Below, piece by piece: positions 18,573 to 28,349 of a stretch of 64,000 nucleotides of DNA. The notes beneath the pieces were generated by a model, which did not search any database, was not told the DNA's origin, and was given only the letters and a program-made list of their open reading frames with translations. Source of the stretch: Paracoccus alkenifer (GTDB lineage Bacteria; Pseudomonadota; Alphaproteobacteria; Rhodobacterales; Rhodobacteraceae); the NCBI RefSeq assembly GCF_900108405.1, contig NZ_FNXG01000002.1:372001-436000 (forward strand), in the 5' to 3' direction. The position numbers were made by a program, and so were the translations under genes. Every line of letters begins with the position of its first letter. The stretch's first letter is position 1.

Positions 18573-20864
18573 ATGAACATCGCCATCACATCGGGCTTGC
18601 AGCTGATGCCGCCGGGGTTCGCCGCCGGGTTGGCGGCGTGGTCGCAAGAGGACGGGCGCTCGGGCCAGACCACCTGGGCCAGCGCCACCAATGCGGCCAT
18701 CGTGCCGGCCGATCAGGATTTCGGCGCCTGCCTTGAAATCGTCAAACAGGCGACCGAAACCCGCATCCGCTTTACCGGGGAAACACCGATCCTGCCGGGA
18801 ACCTATCTGCGGGTCTCGGCGCGGGTCAAGGCGGTGGCGGGGAACCTGGCCTCGGTCCGCATCGCGGGCTGGCCGGGGAATGCGCAGCGCCAGCGGGTGA
18901 ACGGGGTCACCGTCACCGGGCCGGTGGTTGCGCTGCCCGGGCACGGGCAGGTGGTCGAGGTCTCGGCCATCGTCGGCACCTCGGCCCGGCCGGGGGTGCA
19001 TCTGGGCTGGGGGCCGACGGCGGTATTCGGCCATCTGGGGCTGGACATCACCGGCCCGAACGGCGGCGCCGTCCGTATCGAGAGCATCCGCATCGAGGAC
19101 ATCACCGCCGCCTTTGTTCCCGCGATGATCGACTGGGTGGATGTGCGCGACTATGGCGCCAGGGGCGACGGGGTGACCGACGACCGCGCGGCGTTCCAGC
19201 TGGCCGATGCGGCGGCGGCGGGCGGGCAGGTGCTGGTCCCCGAGGGCACCTATTTCATCAACGGCAACCTGACCATGAACGAGCCGGTGCGCTTTGTCGG
19301 CACGCTGGTGATGCCGCGCACCGCCCGGCTGGGGCTGCGGCGCAATTTCGAGCTGCCCTCATACGCCGACGCCTTCGGCGACGAGACCGAGGGGATGAAG
19401 CGCGGGTTGCAGGCGCTGCTGGACTATACCGACCACAACATCTTTGACCTGTGCGGCCGCAAGGTGGACCTGACCGAGCCGCTGGTGATCGGCGACATCA
19501 TCCCCGGGCTGACGCAGTTTTCCGCCCGCCGGGTCGTCGCCAACGGCCAGATCGCCATCGTGGACGGGCCGGCGTGGGAAACCGCGACCGTCACCGCCAG
19601 CGCCACCTATGACCCCGAATACCCGCGAGAGCTGCGCGCCGTGGGCCAGATCGCCGCGATCGAGGTCGGCTCGCGCATCTCGGGCCCCGGCGTGGGGCGC
19701 GAGATCTATGTGCGCGCCAAGAACGTCGCCACCGGCACGCTGACCCTGTCGCAGGCGCTTTACGGCGGCGCCGGCACCCGCAGCTATACGTTCCAGCGCT
19801 ATCGCTACGCCTTTGATTTCTCGACCGTGCCGCAGGTGGACCGGTTCTATTTCATGAACGTGGATTTCGGGCTGGACGGGCGGGCCAGCGGGGTGATGCT
19901 GCCGCCGCAGGGCGAGCTGTGGTCGTTTCGCGACTGTTTCATGACACGGCCCCGGGACCGCGGCATCACCTCGATCGGCGAGGCGTGCCAGGGGATGCTG
20001 GTCGACCGCTGCGAATTCATGTCCCACGACATGGGCCAGCCGGTGCAAAGCCGCACCAGCGTCTGCCTGAACGTGAACGGCAACGACGCAAAGATCCGCG
20101 ACAACCGCTTTGTCCGCTTTGGGCATTTCTGCGTGGCGGCGGGGACGGGGCACCTGATTTCCGGCAACCACTGGTTCCAGGGCGACAGCCAGAACACCGG
20201 GCTGCGCAGCGCCGGGCTGGTGCTGACCGGGCGCAATGCGCAGGTCACCATCACCGGCAACTATGTGGACAACGCCAGTATCGAGTGGACCAATGAACAC
20301 CACCCGGTGCCGAATTCCTCGGGCCAGCCGCCGTTCGGGGGTGTGACGATGACCGGCAACACGTTTTTATGCTCGCATACGGTCGCCAGCTTTTCGTGGA
20401 TCGTCGTCAAGCCGTTCGGGACCAACCACTGGCTGCACGGGCTGACGGTGATGGGCAACGTGTTCAAGTCGCTATATGCGCAGATCGACCGGGTCGAGCG
20501 GGTGGACACCAGTTTCGCCAATCTGGACGTGGCCAAAATGCGCAACGTCCGGTTCGAGGGCAACACCTTCAGCGGGGTGCGCACCCCCACCGCCAACCCG
20601 CTGACCGTCAGCCACCGCCAGAACACCGCCGCCGCGCGCTGGGTGGTGGCGACGGGCGGCGCGCTGCCCTTCAACGCGCAGGCGCTGCGGGTGGAATCGG
20701 TGGTGGCCGAGGGCGCGGTGACCACCGCCAGCGGCGCGCGCAACACCGACCTGCCCTCGATCACCGGGGCGCAGGGGACGGGCAAGGACCAGCTTTACCT
20801 GGATTTCTCGCAGGCGGTGCGCGGCGCGATGGCGTTGAAGATCCGCATGGATCAGGCGGAATAA
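18573..20864 (+). CDS. Right-handed beta-helix protein (pectate lyase superfamily / GH28-related)
   Basis: The 763-residue protein has a lectin-like or carbohydrate-binding beta-sandwich at about residues 1-185 (LRVSARVKAVAGNLASVRIAG). The pectate_lyase_3 entry motif DVRDYGARGDGVTDD then starts near residue 189, followed by a run of beta-helix coils rich in G-N-x-F and N-x-V repeats (GNTFLCSHTV, GNYVDNASIEW). No signal peptide is visible, so export would need another route (type I or a tail-type assembly) or none. A GGAAGGA ribosome site precedes ATG 18573. It stands alone between an inverted repeat and a terminator. Polysaccharide lyase, hydrolase or tailspike-like depolymerase roles are all possible; catalytic residues were not identified. 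Confidence 0.8.
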   Translation: MNIAITSGLQLMPPGFAAGLAAWSQEDGRSGQTTWASATNAAIVPADQDFGACLEIVKQATETRIRFTGETPILPGTYLRVSARVKAVAGNLASVRIAGWPGNAQRQRVNGVTVTGPVVALPGHGQVVEVSAIVGTSARPGVHLGWGPTAVFGHLGLDITGPNGGAVRIESIRIEDITAAFVPAMIDWVDVRDYGARGDGVTDDRAAFQLADAAAAGGQVLVPEGTYFINGNLTMNEPVRFVGTLVMPRTARLGLRRNFELPSYADAFGDETEGMKRGLQALLDYTDHNIFDLCGRKVDLTEPLVIGDIIPGLTQFSARRVVANGQIAIVDGPAWETATVTASATYDPEYPRELRAVGQIAAIEVGSRISGPGVGREIYVRAKNVATGTLTLSQALYGGAGTRSYTFQRYRYAFDFSTVPQVDRFYFMNVDFGLDGRASGVMLPPQGELWSFRDCFMTRPRDRGITSIGEACQGMLVDRCEFMSHDMGQPVQSRTSVCLNVNGNDAKIRDNRFVRFGHFCVAAGTGHLISGNHWFQGDSQNTGLRSAGLVLTGRNAQVTITGNYVDNASIEWTNEHHPVPNSSGQPPFGGVTMTGNTFLCSHTVASFSWIVVKPFGTNHWLHGLTVMGNVFKSLYAQIDRVERVDTSFANLDVAKMRNVRFEGNTFSGVRTPTANPLTVSHRQNTAAARWVVATGGALPFNAQALRVESVVAEGAVTTASGARNTDLPSITGAQGTGKDQLYLDFSQAVRGAMALKIRMDQAE

Positions 20865-20892
20865 CCGACCCGCGCAAGCTGTGATCACAACG

Positions 20893-20919
20893 CCCGGCAG
20901 CCCTGCGCTGCCGGGTTTT
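20893..20919 (+). terminator. Rho-independent terminator after the beta-helix gene
   Basis: A perfect 9-bp stem, CCCGGCAGC with GCTGCCGGG around loop CCTGC, is followed by TTTT. It starts 29 bases past the stop of the beta-helix gene. Confidence 0.88.
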
Positions 20920-20925
20920 CTCGCG

Positions 20926-21414
20926 TCAGGACAGGTCGCCCGGCCGCAGCAGGCTGGCGCGGCCGAAACCCGCGTTCAGCATCCCGCCCTTGACCTGCAT
21001 CCTCCACAGCCGGAAATCTTGCAGCCGCGCATAGACCGCCGCCCTGGGATCGCGGGCAAGCCAGCCGGCACGCAGCGCGCCGTCCTCGTCATGGTCGGTG
21101 ATCTCGACCGCCTCGACCTGCAACGACAGCCGCGCCCGCGCCAGCGCGATGGCGCGCGCATCGGGTGCGGCGGCGGCGTCGATCAGCAGCGCCGCCCGCG
21201 GATCGCGGCGCAGCGCCGCCGTATGCAGCGCCAGCCCCGACAGCATCGCCAGCACCGCGCCGCCGCCGTCCCGTTGCAGCGCGATCCTCGATGTCATCGG
21301 CCAGCCCTGCACATCCAGAACCGCCAGCACGGCGCTGGCGGCGTCGCGCAGGATGTCCGCGGCCTGGGTGCGCGCGGCCTCGTCTGCGGCTTGATGAGGG
21401 GCAATCGGCGTCAT
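20926..21414 (-). CDS. Pyridoxamine 5'-phosphate oxidase-like / HugZ-type protein
   Basis: The 162-residue protein has the split-barrel flavin-binding fold of PNPOx-like proteins: AVLAVLDVQGWPMTSRIALQ, LAMLSGLALHTAALRRDPRAALLID and ARLSLQVEAVEI. Its ending PRAAVYARLQDFRLWRMQ resembles the N-terminal domain of haem-utilisation HugZ proteins. The C-terminal haem-binding domain of full HugZ is missing, so haem use is uncertain; other FMN or F420-type substrates are possible. ATG 21414 is the first start. It is divergent from acs over a 218-base AT-richer spacer. Confidence 0.8.
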   Translation of the reverse strand: MTPIAPHQAADEAARTQAADILRDAASAVLAVLDVQGWPMTSRIALQRDGGGAVLAMLSGLALHTAALRRDPRAALLIDAAAAPDARAIALARARLSLQVEAVEITDHDEDGALRAGWLARDPRAAVYARLQDFRLWRMQVKGGMLNAGFGRASLLRPGDLS

Positions 21415-21508
21415 TTTGCTGATCCTTCACGCGGAAACCTGCCCGGCCGGCCAGTTTATGTCCCGGAAACCGCTTATTTTTTACAATCTACACAAGAATC
21501 ACGCATTG

Positions 21509-21527
21509 TTTTGCAATTTTTGCATAT
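21509..21527 (+). promoter_or_regulatory. RamB/ScfR-like operator upstream of acs
   Basis: TTTTGCAA-TTT-TTGCATAT lies in an AT-rich island 105 bases before acs. It resembles the paired TTTGCAAA half-sites with 3-base spacing described for PccR, a short-chain fatty acyl-CoA regulator (ScfR) of Rhodobacter sphaeroides; the RamB relatives act on acetate genes. The second half is imperfect. No such regulator is encoded in the window. Confidence 0.4.
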
Positions 21528-21632
21528 GACATCCGCGTTAACGGCTTCTAGGGTCGAGCCATGGCCGGCGTCAGCGCCGGCGGCTCGCAGCGCCGAGGAT
21601 CGCTGCGATTTCTGGACGGCTAGGGAGGTTAT

Positions 21633-23588
21633 ATGTCTGTCGCACCAGTGGCCAAGCACCCGGTTCCCCAGGGCTATGACAAGGCGCATGTGACGCCCGA
21701 ATCCTATCACGCGCTTTATCAGGAATCCCTGTCCGACCCCGAGGGGTTCTGGGATCGCGAGGGCCGGCGGCTGGACTGGATCAAGCCCTATACCCGCGTC
21801 AAGAACACCGATTTCATGATGGGGCAGGTCTCGATCAAATGGTTCGAGGACGGGATCCTGAACGTCTGCGTGAACTGCGTGGACCGGCATCTGCCCAAGC
21901 GCGCCAACCAGACCGCGATCATCTGGGAACCCGACGATCCCGCCACGCCCACCCGCCACATCACCTATGCCGAGCTGTCGGAAAAGGTGAACCGGATGGC
22001 GAACGTGCTGCTGAGCCAGGGGGTGATGCGCGGCGACCGGGTGGTGATCTATCTGCCGATGATCCCCGAGGCCGCCTATGCGATGCTGGCCTGCGCGCGG
22101 ATCGGCGCGATCCATTCCATCGTGTTTGCCGGGTTCTCGCCCGATGCGCTGGCCAACCGCATCAACGACTGTGGCGCCAAGCTGGTCATCACCTCGGACA
22201 CTGCGCCGCGCGGCGGTCGCAAGACCGCGTTGAAATCGAACACCGACGCGGCGCTGCTGCATTGCTCGGACAAGGTGCGCTGCCTGGTGGTCAAGCACAC
22301 CGGCGACCAGACCACCTGGGTGCAGGGCCGCGACGTGGACGTGCTGGCGCTGATGGAACACGCGAGCCCCGACTGCCCGCCGCGCCCGATGGGGGCCGAG
22401 GATCCGCTGTTCATCCTGTATACCTCGGGCTCGACCGGCAAGCCCAAGGGGGTGGTCCACAGCTCGGGCGGCTATCTGGTCTATGCGTCGCTGACCCATC
22501 AGAACACCTTCGACTATCAGGAAGGCGACGTGTTCTGGTGCACTGCCGACGTGGGCTGGGTGACCGGCCACAGCTATATCGTCTATGGGCCGCTGTCGAA
22601 CGGCGCCACCACCATCATGTTCGAGGGCGTCCCGACCTTTCCCGACCCCGGCCGCTTCTGGGAGGTGTGCGACAAGCACAAGGTGACGCAGTTCTACACC
22701 GCGCCCACCGCCATCCGCAGCCTGATCAGCCAGGGCACCGAATGGGTCGAGAAACACGACCTGTCCAGCCTGCGGGTGCTGGGCACCGTGGGCGAGCCGA
22801 TCAACCCCGAGGCGTGGAACTGGTATGACAAGCATATCGGCAAGGGGAAATGCCCGATCGTGGACACGTTCTGGCAGACCGAGAACGGCGGCCACATGAT
22901 CACCTCGCTGCCCTATGCGATCGAGACCAAGCCCGGCTCGGCGACGCTGCCCTGCTTTGGCGTGCGCCCCGAGGTGCTGGACCCCACCAGCGGCGCCGTG
23001 ATCGAGGGCAACGGGGTCGAGGGGGTGCTGTGTTTTGCCGACAGCTGGCCCGGGCAGATGCGCACCCTGTGGGGCGACCACCAGCGCTTTGAAGAGGCGT
23101 ATTTCCAGCAATACCCGGGCTATTATTTCACCGGCGACGGCTGCCGCCGCGACGAGGACGGGTATTACTGGATCACCGGCCGCGTCGATGACGTGATCAA
23201 CGTGTCGGGCCACCGCATGGGCACGGCCGAGGTCGAATCGGCGCTGGTCGCCCATCCCAAGGTCGCCGAGGCCGCGGTGGTCGGCTATCCGCACGACCTC
23301 AAGGGGCAGGGCATCTATGCCTATGTCACGCTGATGAACGGCATCGCCCCCTCGGACGAGCTGCGCAAGGAACTGGAAAGCTGGGTGCGCACGGAAATCG
23401 GCCCCATCGCCCGGCCGGATCTGATCCAGTGGGCGCCGGGAATGCCCAAGACCCGCTCGGGCAAGATCATGCGCCGCATCCTGCGCAAGATCGCGGAAAA
23501 CGACTATGGCAGCCTGGGCGACATCTCGACGCTGGCCGATCCGGGCGTGGTCGACGAGCTGATCGAGAACCGCATGAACCGCGGATAA
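21633..23588 (+). CDS. acs: Acetyl-CoA synthetase (AMP-forming)
   Basis: Activates acetate with ATP and CoA to acetyl-CoA, AMP and PPi in the cytoplasm. The 651 residues match the family length. The P-loop-like [11 protein letters not shown] (about 267-277), [16 protein letters not shown] and the lysine motif TRSGK with Lys611 are present. That lysine is the site of reversible acetylation or propionylation in the E. coli and Rhodopseudomonas enzymes, so post-translational control is possible. An AT-rich upstream region holds an imperfect ScfR/RamB-like palindrome. Together with DUF485, ActP and the kinase genes downstream it makes the high-affinity acetate uptake and activation module, distinct from the AckA-Pta route encoded at 44898-47449. 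Confidence 0.97.
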   Translation: MSVAPVAKHPVPQGYDKAHVTPESYHALYQESLSDPEGFWDREGRRLDWIKPYTRVKNTDFMMGQVSIKWFEDGILNVCVNCVDRHLPKRANQTAIIWEPDDPATPTRHITYAELSEKVNRMANVLLSQGVMRGDRVVIYLPMIPEAAYAMLACARIGAIHSIVFAGFSPDALANRINDCGAKLVITSDTAPRGGRKTALKSNTDAALLHCSDKVRCLVVKHTGDQTTWVQGRDVDVLALMEHASPDCPPRPMGAEDPLFILYTSGSTGKPKGVVHSSGGYLVYASLTHQNTFDYQEGDVFWCTADVGWVTGHSYIVYGPLSNGATTIMFEGVPTFPDPGRFWEVCDKHKVTQFYTAPTAIRSLISQGTEWVEKHDLSSLRVLGTVGEPINPEAWNWYDKHIGKGKCPIVDTFWQTENGGHMITSLPYAIETKPGSATLPCFGVRPEVLDPTSGAVIEGNGVEGVLCFADSWPGQMRTLWGDHQRFEEAYFQQYPGYYFTGDGCRRDEDGYYWITGRVDDVINVSGHRMGTAEVESALVAHPKVAEAAVVGYPHDLKGQGIYAYVTLMNGIAPSDELRKELESWVRTEIGPIARPDLIQWAPGMPKTRSGKIMRRILRKIAENDYGSLGDISTLADPGVVDELIENRMNRG

Positions 23589-23609
23589 ACCCCCTCAGGG
23601 GCGCTGGTC

Positions 23610-23648
23610 GGCCGGAGATCCGGCCGGCCACCGGCAAGCTGGCCGGTG
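23610..23648. terminator. Two adjacent stem-loops between acs and DUF485-actP
   Basis: GGCCGG-AGAT-CCGGCC (23610-23625) and CACCGGC-6 nt-GCCGGTG (23629-23648) sit side by side 22 bases after acs. No T-run follows. They may attenuate readthrough or stabilise the acs mRNA end. Confidence 0.45.
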
Positions 23649-23724
23649 ATCGTGGCGGGCCCCTGCGGCCGCGCCGCCCGGATAGTTTGTCAAAGAATCT
23701 TTTTACTCGTGCGAGGATTTCTCC

Positions 23725-24033
23725 ATGCAGGACAAGATGCTTGAGCGTATAGCTTCGGACCCCAACTATCAGGAATTACGACAAAAACGATTGCGCTTCG
23801 GGTGGCGGCTGACCATCGCGATGCTGGTGGTCTATTACGGATTTATCATGCTGATCGCGTTCAGCAAGGAAACGCTGGCCGCCCGCATCGGCGACGGCGT
23901 GATGACCTGGGGGATCCCCATCGGCTTTGGGGTGATCCTGTTCACCATCATCATCACCGCGGTCTATGTGTTCCGCGCCAACAGCGAATATGACGAGTTA
24001 ACCGACCGTATCCGGCAGGAGGCGCTGAAATGA
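23725..24033 (+). CDS. DUF485 membrane protein (YjcH type), ActP companion
   Basis: The 102-residue inner-membrane protein has two helices (about 28-48 and 62-84), the DUF485 pattern [17 protein letters not shown] at the N-terminus and [16 protein letters not shown] at the end. These proteins are encoded immediately before acetate permeases and are thought to assist them. GAGGA precedes ATG 23725. The stop overlaps the actP start by four bases. The 136-base gap from acs holds two hairpins and an AT-rich stretch (23690-23715), so a separate promoter is likely. Confidence 0.93.
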   Translation: MQDKMLERIASDPNYQELRQKRLRFGWRLTIAMLVVYYGFIMLIAFSKETLAARIGDGVMTWGIPIGFGVILFTIIITAVYVFRANSEYDELTDRIRQEALK

Positions 24034-25754
24034 TGCCCGGACTTTCCATGCGCCGCTTTCTCGGCCTGTCGATGCTGCTGCTGGTGCCCTCGCTGGTCGT
24101 CGCCGCCCCCGCGCTTGAGGGCGAGATCCAGAAACAGGCGACCAACTGGACCGCGATCGGGATGTTCGCGATCTTTGTCGCGGGAACCCTGTTCATCACC
24201 AAATGGGCCGCCTCGCGCACCAAGTCGGCGTCGGATTTCTATACCGCCGGCGGCGGGATCACCGGGTTCCAGAACGGGCTGGCGATTGCCGGCGACTACA
24301 TGTCTGCGGCCTCGTTTCTGGGGATCTCGGCGGCGGTGATGTCGAACGGCTATGACGGGCTGATCTATTCCATCGGCTTTCTGGTCGGCTGGCCGATCCT
24401 GACCTTTCTGATGGCCGAACGGCTGCGCAACCTGGGCAAGTTCACCTTTGCCGACGTGGCCTCGTTCAGGTTCGCGCAGACCCCGGTGCGGGTGTTCGCG
24501 GCCAGTTCCACGCTGGTGGTGGTGGCGTTTTACCTGATCGCGCAGATGGTCGGCGCCGGGCAGTTGATCAAGCTGCTGTTCGGGCTGGAATACTGGATGG
24601 CGGTGGTCATCGTCGGCGCGCTGATGATGGTGTATGTGCTGTTCGGCGGCATGACCGCCACCACCTGGGTGCAGATCATCAAGGCCTGCCTGCTGCTGGG
24701 CGGCGCGTCCTTCATGGCGTTCATGGTGATGATGTCGGTGGGCTTCAGCCCGGAACGGCTGTTCGCGGGTGCCGTGCAGATCAAGACCGACATCGCGCTG
24801 GGCGCGGGGCAAGCCCCTGACGAGGCCGCGGCCGCCGGCCAGTCGATCATGGGGCCGGGCAATTTCATCAAGGATCCGATTTCCGCCATCAGCTTCGGCA
24901 TGGCGTTGATGTTCGGGACCGCCGGGCTGCCGCATATCCTGATGCGCTTTTTCACCGTTCCCAGCGCGAAAGAGGCGCGCAAGTCGGTGATGTGGGCCAC
25001 CGTCTGGATCGGCTATTTCTACCTGCTGACCTTTATCATCGGCTTTGGCGCCATCCTGTTCGTGCTGACCAACCCCGAGTTTCTTGAGGCGGACGGCGGG
25101 CTGATCGGCGGCGTCAACATGGCGGCGGTGCATCTGGCCGACGCCGTGGGCGGCAACATCTTTCTGGGCTTCATGTCGGCGGTGGCGTTTGCGACCATCC
25201 TTGCGGTGGTGGCGGGGTTGACGCTGTCGGGGGCCTCGGCGGTGTCGCACGACATCTATTCCAGCGTCCTGCGGCAGGGCCGCGCCGACAGCGCCACCGA
25301 GCTGAGGGTGTCGCGGATCACCACGCTGGCGCTGGGGGTGATCGCCGTCATCCTGGGGATCGCGTTTGAAAAGCAGAACATCGCCTTTATGGTGTCGATG
25401 GCCTTTGCGGTTGCCGCCTCGGCGAATTTTCCGGTGCTGTTCCTGTCGATCCTGTGGAAGGACATGACCACCCGCGGCGCCGTGGTCGGGGGCTTTCTGG
25501 GGCTGATCTCGTCGGTGGTGCTGACCGTGCTGTCGCCTTCGGTGTGGGAGGCCACGCTGGGCAACCCGGCCGGGTCCGCGCCCTTCCCCTATACCTCGCC
25601 CGCGCTGTTTTCGATGACGCTGGCGTTCCTGGGGATCTGGCTGTTCTCGATCACCGACAAGAGCGGGCGCGCCGCGGTCGACCGCGCGGGCTTCCTTGCG
25701 CAGCAGGTGCGGTCGGAAACCGGGATCGGCGCCTCGGCGGCCTCGGCGCATTGA
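24030..25754 (+). CDS. actP: Cation/acetate symporter
   Basis: The 574-residue sodium:solute symporter (SSS family) imports acetate or other small monocarboxylates. It starts with a signal-like helix ([19 protein letters not shown]), then at least twelve hydrophobic segments. Family marks are [52 protein letters not shown] and [19 protein letters not shown]. Length is typical of ActP. It overlaps DUF485 by four bases. The CBS/DUF294 gene follows after 62 bases. Confidence 0.96.
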   Translation: MMPGLSMRRFLGLSMLLLVPSLVVAAPALEGEIQKQATNWTAIGMFAIFVAGTLFITKWAASRTKSASDFYTAGGGITGFQNGLAIAGDYMSAASFLGISAAVMSNGYDGLIYSIGFLVGWPILTFLMAERLRNLGKFTFADVASFRFAQTPVRVFAASSTLVVVAFYLIAQMVGAGQLIKLLFGLEYWMAVVIVGALMMVYVLFGGMTATTWVQIIKACLLLGGASFMAFMVMMSVGFSPERLFAGAVQIKTDIALGAGQAPDEAAAAGQSIMGPGNFIKDPISAISFGMALMFGTAGLPHILMRFFTVPSAKEARKSVMWATVWIGYFYLLTFIIGFGAILFVLTNPEFLEADGGLIGGVNMAAVHLADAVGGNIFLGFMSAVAFATILAVVAGLTLSGASAVSHDIYSSVLRQGRADSATELRVSRITTLALGVIAVILGIAFEKQNIAFMVSMAFAVAASANFPVLFLSILWKDMTTRGAVVGGFLGLISSVVLTVLSPSVWEATLGNPAGSAPFPYTSPALFSMTLAFLGIWLFSITDKSGRAAVDRAGFLAQQVRSETGIGASAASAH

Positions 25755-25816
25755 CGCCAAGGGGGTTCAGGAAAAACGAGGATGCGGCCGGGCCTTTGGG
25801 TCCGGCCGTGCCGCTG

Positions 25817-27253
25817 ATGTCCGGCGACGATGCGCGGCGCGAGACGCTGACGCTGATCACCTCGCGCGTGGGGGATGCGCCGGTGCGCAAGCCGTTCTTT
25901 CTGGACGGGGGGACCGACATCGTCAGCGCCTGCCGGCAGATGGCGGCGGCCGGGGTCACCGATGTGCTGGTGCGGGGCGGCGGTGGCGACGCGGACCGGC
26001 TGGGCATCTTTACCACCACCAACCTGCGCGACGTGCTGCTGATGGACCGCCCGCCGGCCTCTGTCACCCTGGCCGAGGTCGCCGCATTCCCCGCCGTCAC
26101 CATCGAGCGCGGCGCCGAGTTGTTCGAGGCGATGATCCTGATGCTGCGCCACGGCGTCCACCGGTTGGTGGTCTGCGAGCGCGGGCAGGTGGCCGGGGTG
26201 CTGCGCCAGCTGGACCTGATGGGGTTTCTGGCCAACCGCTCGCATCTGATTGCGCTTGAGGCGGCCGAGGCCGGCAGCGTCGCGGCGCTGAAACGCGCCG
26301 CCGACCAGATCGCGCCGCTGATCGCCGCGCTGCATCGGGACGGGGTGCGGGTCGAGGTCATTGCAAGGCTGGTGGGCGAACTGAACCGCACCGTGTTCCG
26401 CCGGTTGTGGGAACTGGTGGCACCCGAGGGGTTGCGCGAAAATTCCTGCCTGATCGTGATGGGCAGCGAGGGGCGCGGCGAACAGATCATGCGCACCGAT
26501 CAGGACAACGGCCTGATCCTGCGCGACGGCGTGGCGGCTGACACCGCGGCCAAGGCCACCGCCGCATTCACCGCCGCGCTGGTCGATTTCGGCTATCCTC
26601 CGTGCCCCGGCGGCATCATGGCCAGCCGCCCCGACTGGTGCCGCGACGTGGCGGGCTATCGCCGCGCCATCGGGCAATGGGTGCATGGCGACGACCCCGA
26701 GGGGCCGATGAAGCTGGCCATCTTCATGGATGCGCTGGCGGTGTCGGGCGACGCGGAACTGCTGGCCGGCCTGCGCGCGCATCTGGCGCGGCTGATGTCG
26801 GACAGCGACGCCTATCTGGCGCGGTTCGCGGCCTCGGTGAACAGTTTTTCGCAGGATCGCAGCTGGTGGTCGCGGCTGCCGGGGATGACCGGGCGCGGCT
26901 CGGCCGAGGTGGACATCAAGAAGCTGGGGATATTTCCCATCGTGCAGGGCGCGCGGGCGCTGGCGCTGAAATACCGCGTCCCCGACCTGCCCACCGCCGC
27001 GCGGCTGGCGGCGCTGGCGCAAATGGGGCGGATCACGCCTGCGCAGGCCCGCGACCTGTCCGATGCGCTGCATTTCCTGATGGGGGTCAAGCTCGACAGC
27101 AACCTGCGCCAGATCGAGGACGGCCGCGCCCCCGACAACCTGATCCGGCTGGATGCGCTGGGCGCCCTGGACCGCGAGGGGCTGAAAGAGGCGCTGGCCA
27201 TCGTGCGCGGTTTCCGCGACTGGATTACCCAAGCCTTCCGGTTGCAGACATGA
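25817..27253 (+). CDS. CBS-domain / DUF294 nucleotidyltransferase-like protein
   Basis: The 478-residue cytoplasmic protein has a CBS pair at about residues 15-140 (FLDGGTDIVSACRQMAAAGVTDVLV and MILMLRHGVHRLVVC), a DUF294 nucleotidyltransferase core with GSEGRGEQ at 216-223 and TDQDN at 227-231, and a DUF294 C-terminal helical domain (GTGRGSAEVDIKKLGIFPI-like segment). The motif matches the GlnD-type nucleotidyltransferase family. The N-terminal cyclic-nucleotide domain found in longer relatives is absent. Start is uncertain: ATG 25817 lacks a good ribosome site and GTG 25808 is possible. It overlaps the histidine kinase by four bases. Such genes accompany actP and DnaQ-like genes in many proteobacteria; CBS binding of adenylates would suit sensing of Acs activity (inference). 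Confidence 0.87.
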   Translation: MSGDDARRETLTLITSRVGDAPVRKPFFLDGGTDIVSACRQMAAAGVTDVLVRGGGGDADRLGIFTTTNLRDVLLMDRPPASVTLAEVAAFPAVTIERGAELFEAMILMLRHGVHRLVVCERGQVAGVLRQLDLMGFLANRSHLIALEAAEAGSVAALKRAADQIAPLIAALHRDGVRVEVIARLVGELNRTVFRRLWELVAPEGLRENSCLIVMGSEGRGEQIMRTDQDNGLILRDGVAADTAAKATAAFTAALVDFGYPPCPGGIMASRPDWCRDVAGYRRAIGQWVHGDDPEGPMKLAIFMDALAVSGDAELLAGLRAHLARLMSDSDAYLARFAASVNSFSQDRSWWSRLPGMTGRGSAEVDIKKLGIFPIVQGARALALKYRVPDLPTAARLAALAQMGRITPAQARDLSDALHFLMGVKLDSNLRQIEDGRAPDNLIRLDALGALDREGLKEALAIVRGFRDWITQAFRLQT

Positions 27254-27987
27254 GCGGGCGCGGCGGTCACTCGGCCCCCGGCGCGGCTGCGCAGGACGAG
27301 GCTCTGGCCGCTGCCGTCCACGAACTGCGCACACCGCTGACCGCCATTCGGGCGCTGGCCGAGCTGATGCAGGACAGCCCCGACATGGACCCCGCCCAGC
27401 GCGACGGCTTTCTGTCGATCATCGTCGATGAGTCCGCGCGGCTGGGGCGGCTGGTGGACGGCATCCTTGATGCCGCAAGGCTGGGCAGCGCATTTGCCGA
27501 CGGGAAGATGGCGGCGCTGGACCCGGCCGCGCTGCTGCGCGATGCGGCGGCGGTGGTGCGGCCTTGGCTGGCGGGGCGGGGCGTGGCGCTGGGGCTTGAC
27601 CTTGCGCCGGCGCCGGCGATCTGCGGCGACCGCGACCGGCTGTTGCAGGTGGTTCTGAACCTGCTGTCGAACGCCGGTAAATTCGCCCCCGAGGGCCGCG
27701 GCCGCGTCGCCGCCGCGCTGCGTCCCGCGCCCGGAGGGGTGGAAATTTCCGTCACCGACAACGGCCCCGGCATCCCCCCGGCGGAATACGAGGCCATCTT
27801 TCTGCCCTGGCACCAGTCGGGCGCGCGCGCCGACCGGCCCAAGGGCACCGGCCTTGGCCTGCCGCTATCCCGCGCGATTGCCCGCTGCCACGGCGGTGAC
27901 ATCACCGCAGAACCGGCGCCGCAAAGGGGCGCGCGCCTTGTCCTGACCCTGCCGCTCGACCCGGCCGAACGAGAGGGAAACCCATGA
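27250..27987 (+). CDS. Soluble sensor histidine kinase
   Basis: The 245-residue protein is little more than a catalytic core. The dimerisation/phosphoacceptor helix HELRTPL has His24, and the ATPase domain shows N-box Asn137/Asn141 (LNLLSNAGKF), G1 DNGPG at 170-174 and G2 KGTGLGL at 198-204. There are no membrane helices and no sensor domain, so input must come from a partner. The CBS/DUF294 protein, whose stop overlaps this start, and the membrane exonuclease-fusion are the obvious candidates. The receiver gene follows with a 4-base overlap. This is reminiscent of acetate-switch kinases near acs/actP, but those (CrbS) carry their own transporter-like sensor. Confidence 0.92.
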   Translation: MSGRGGHSAPGAAAQDEALAAAVHELRTPLTAIRALAELMQDSPDMDPAQRDGFLSIIVDESARLGRLVDGILDAARLGSAFADGKMAALDPAALLRDAAAVVRPWLAGRGVALGLDLAPAPAICGDRDRLLQVVLNLLSNAGKFAPEGRGRVAAALRPAPGGVEISVTDNGPGIPPAEYEAIFLPWHQSGARADRPKGTGLGLPLSRAIARCHGGDITAEPAPQRGARLVLTLPLDPAEREGNP

Positions 27988-28349
27988 CCCGCACCGTGCT
28001 GATCGCCGATGACGAACCCAATATCGTCGTCTCGCTGGAGTTCCTGCTGAAACGCGAGGGCCACCGCGTGCTTGTCGCCCGCGACGGGGCCGAGGCGCTG
28101 GCGATGATCCGGGCCGAGCGCCCCTCGCTGGTGCTGCTGGATGCGATGATGCCCGGCCTGTCGGGGTTCGACCTGTGTGAAACCATCCGCAGCGACCCCG
28201 ACCTGTCCGGCATCCGCATCGTCATGCTGACCGCGCGTTCGCGCGAGGCCGATCAGGCGCGCGCCATGGGGGCGGGGGCGGATGCGTTCGTGGCCAAGCC
28301 GTTTTCGACGCGCGATCTGGCCGGGCGCATCCGGGAACTGCTGGCATGA
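27984..28349 (+). CDS. Single-domain response regulator (CheY type)
   Basis: The 121-residue receiver domain has acidic pocket Asp9/Asp10, phosphoacceptor Asp53 (LLDAMMPG), Thr83 (MLTAR) and Lys105 (AKPF). It has no output domain, so it must act by protein contact, most simply on the next gene's membrane protein, which it overlaps by four bases, or as a phosphate relay. It pairs with the kinase encoded directly upstream. Confidence 0.94.
   Translation: MTRTVLIADDEPNIVVSLEFLLKREGHRVLVARDGAEALAMIRAERPSLVLLDAMMPGLSGFDLCETIRSDPDLSGIRIVMLTARSREADQARAMGAGADAFVAKPFSTRDLAGRIRELLA

Noticed and set aside
23964..25760. 598-codon minus-strand frame over actP
   Set aside because: Antisense to a clear SSS transporter, His/Arg/Gln/Asp-rich shadow.
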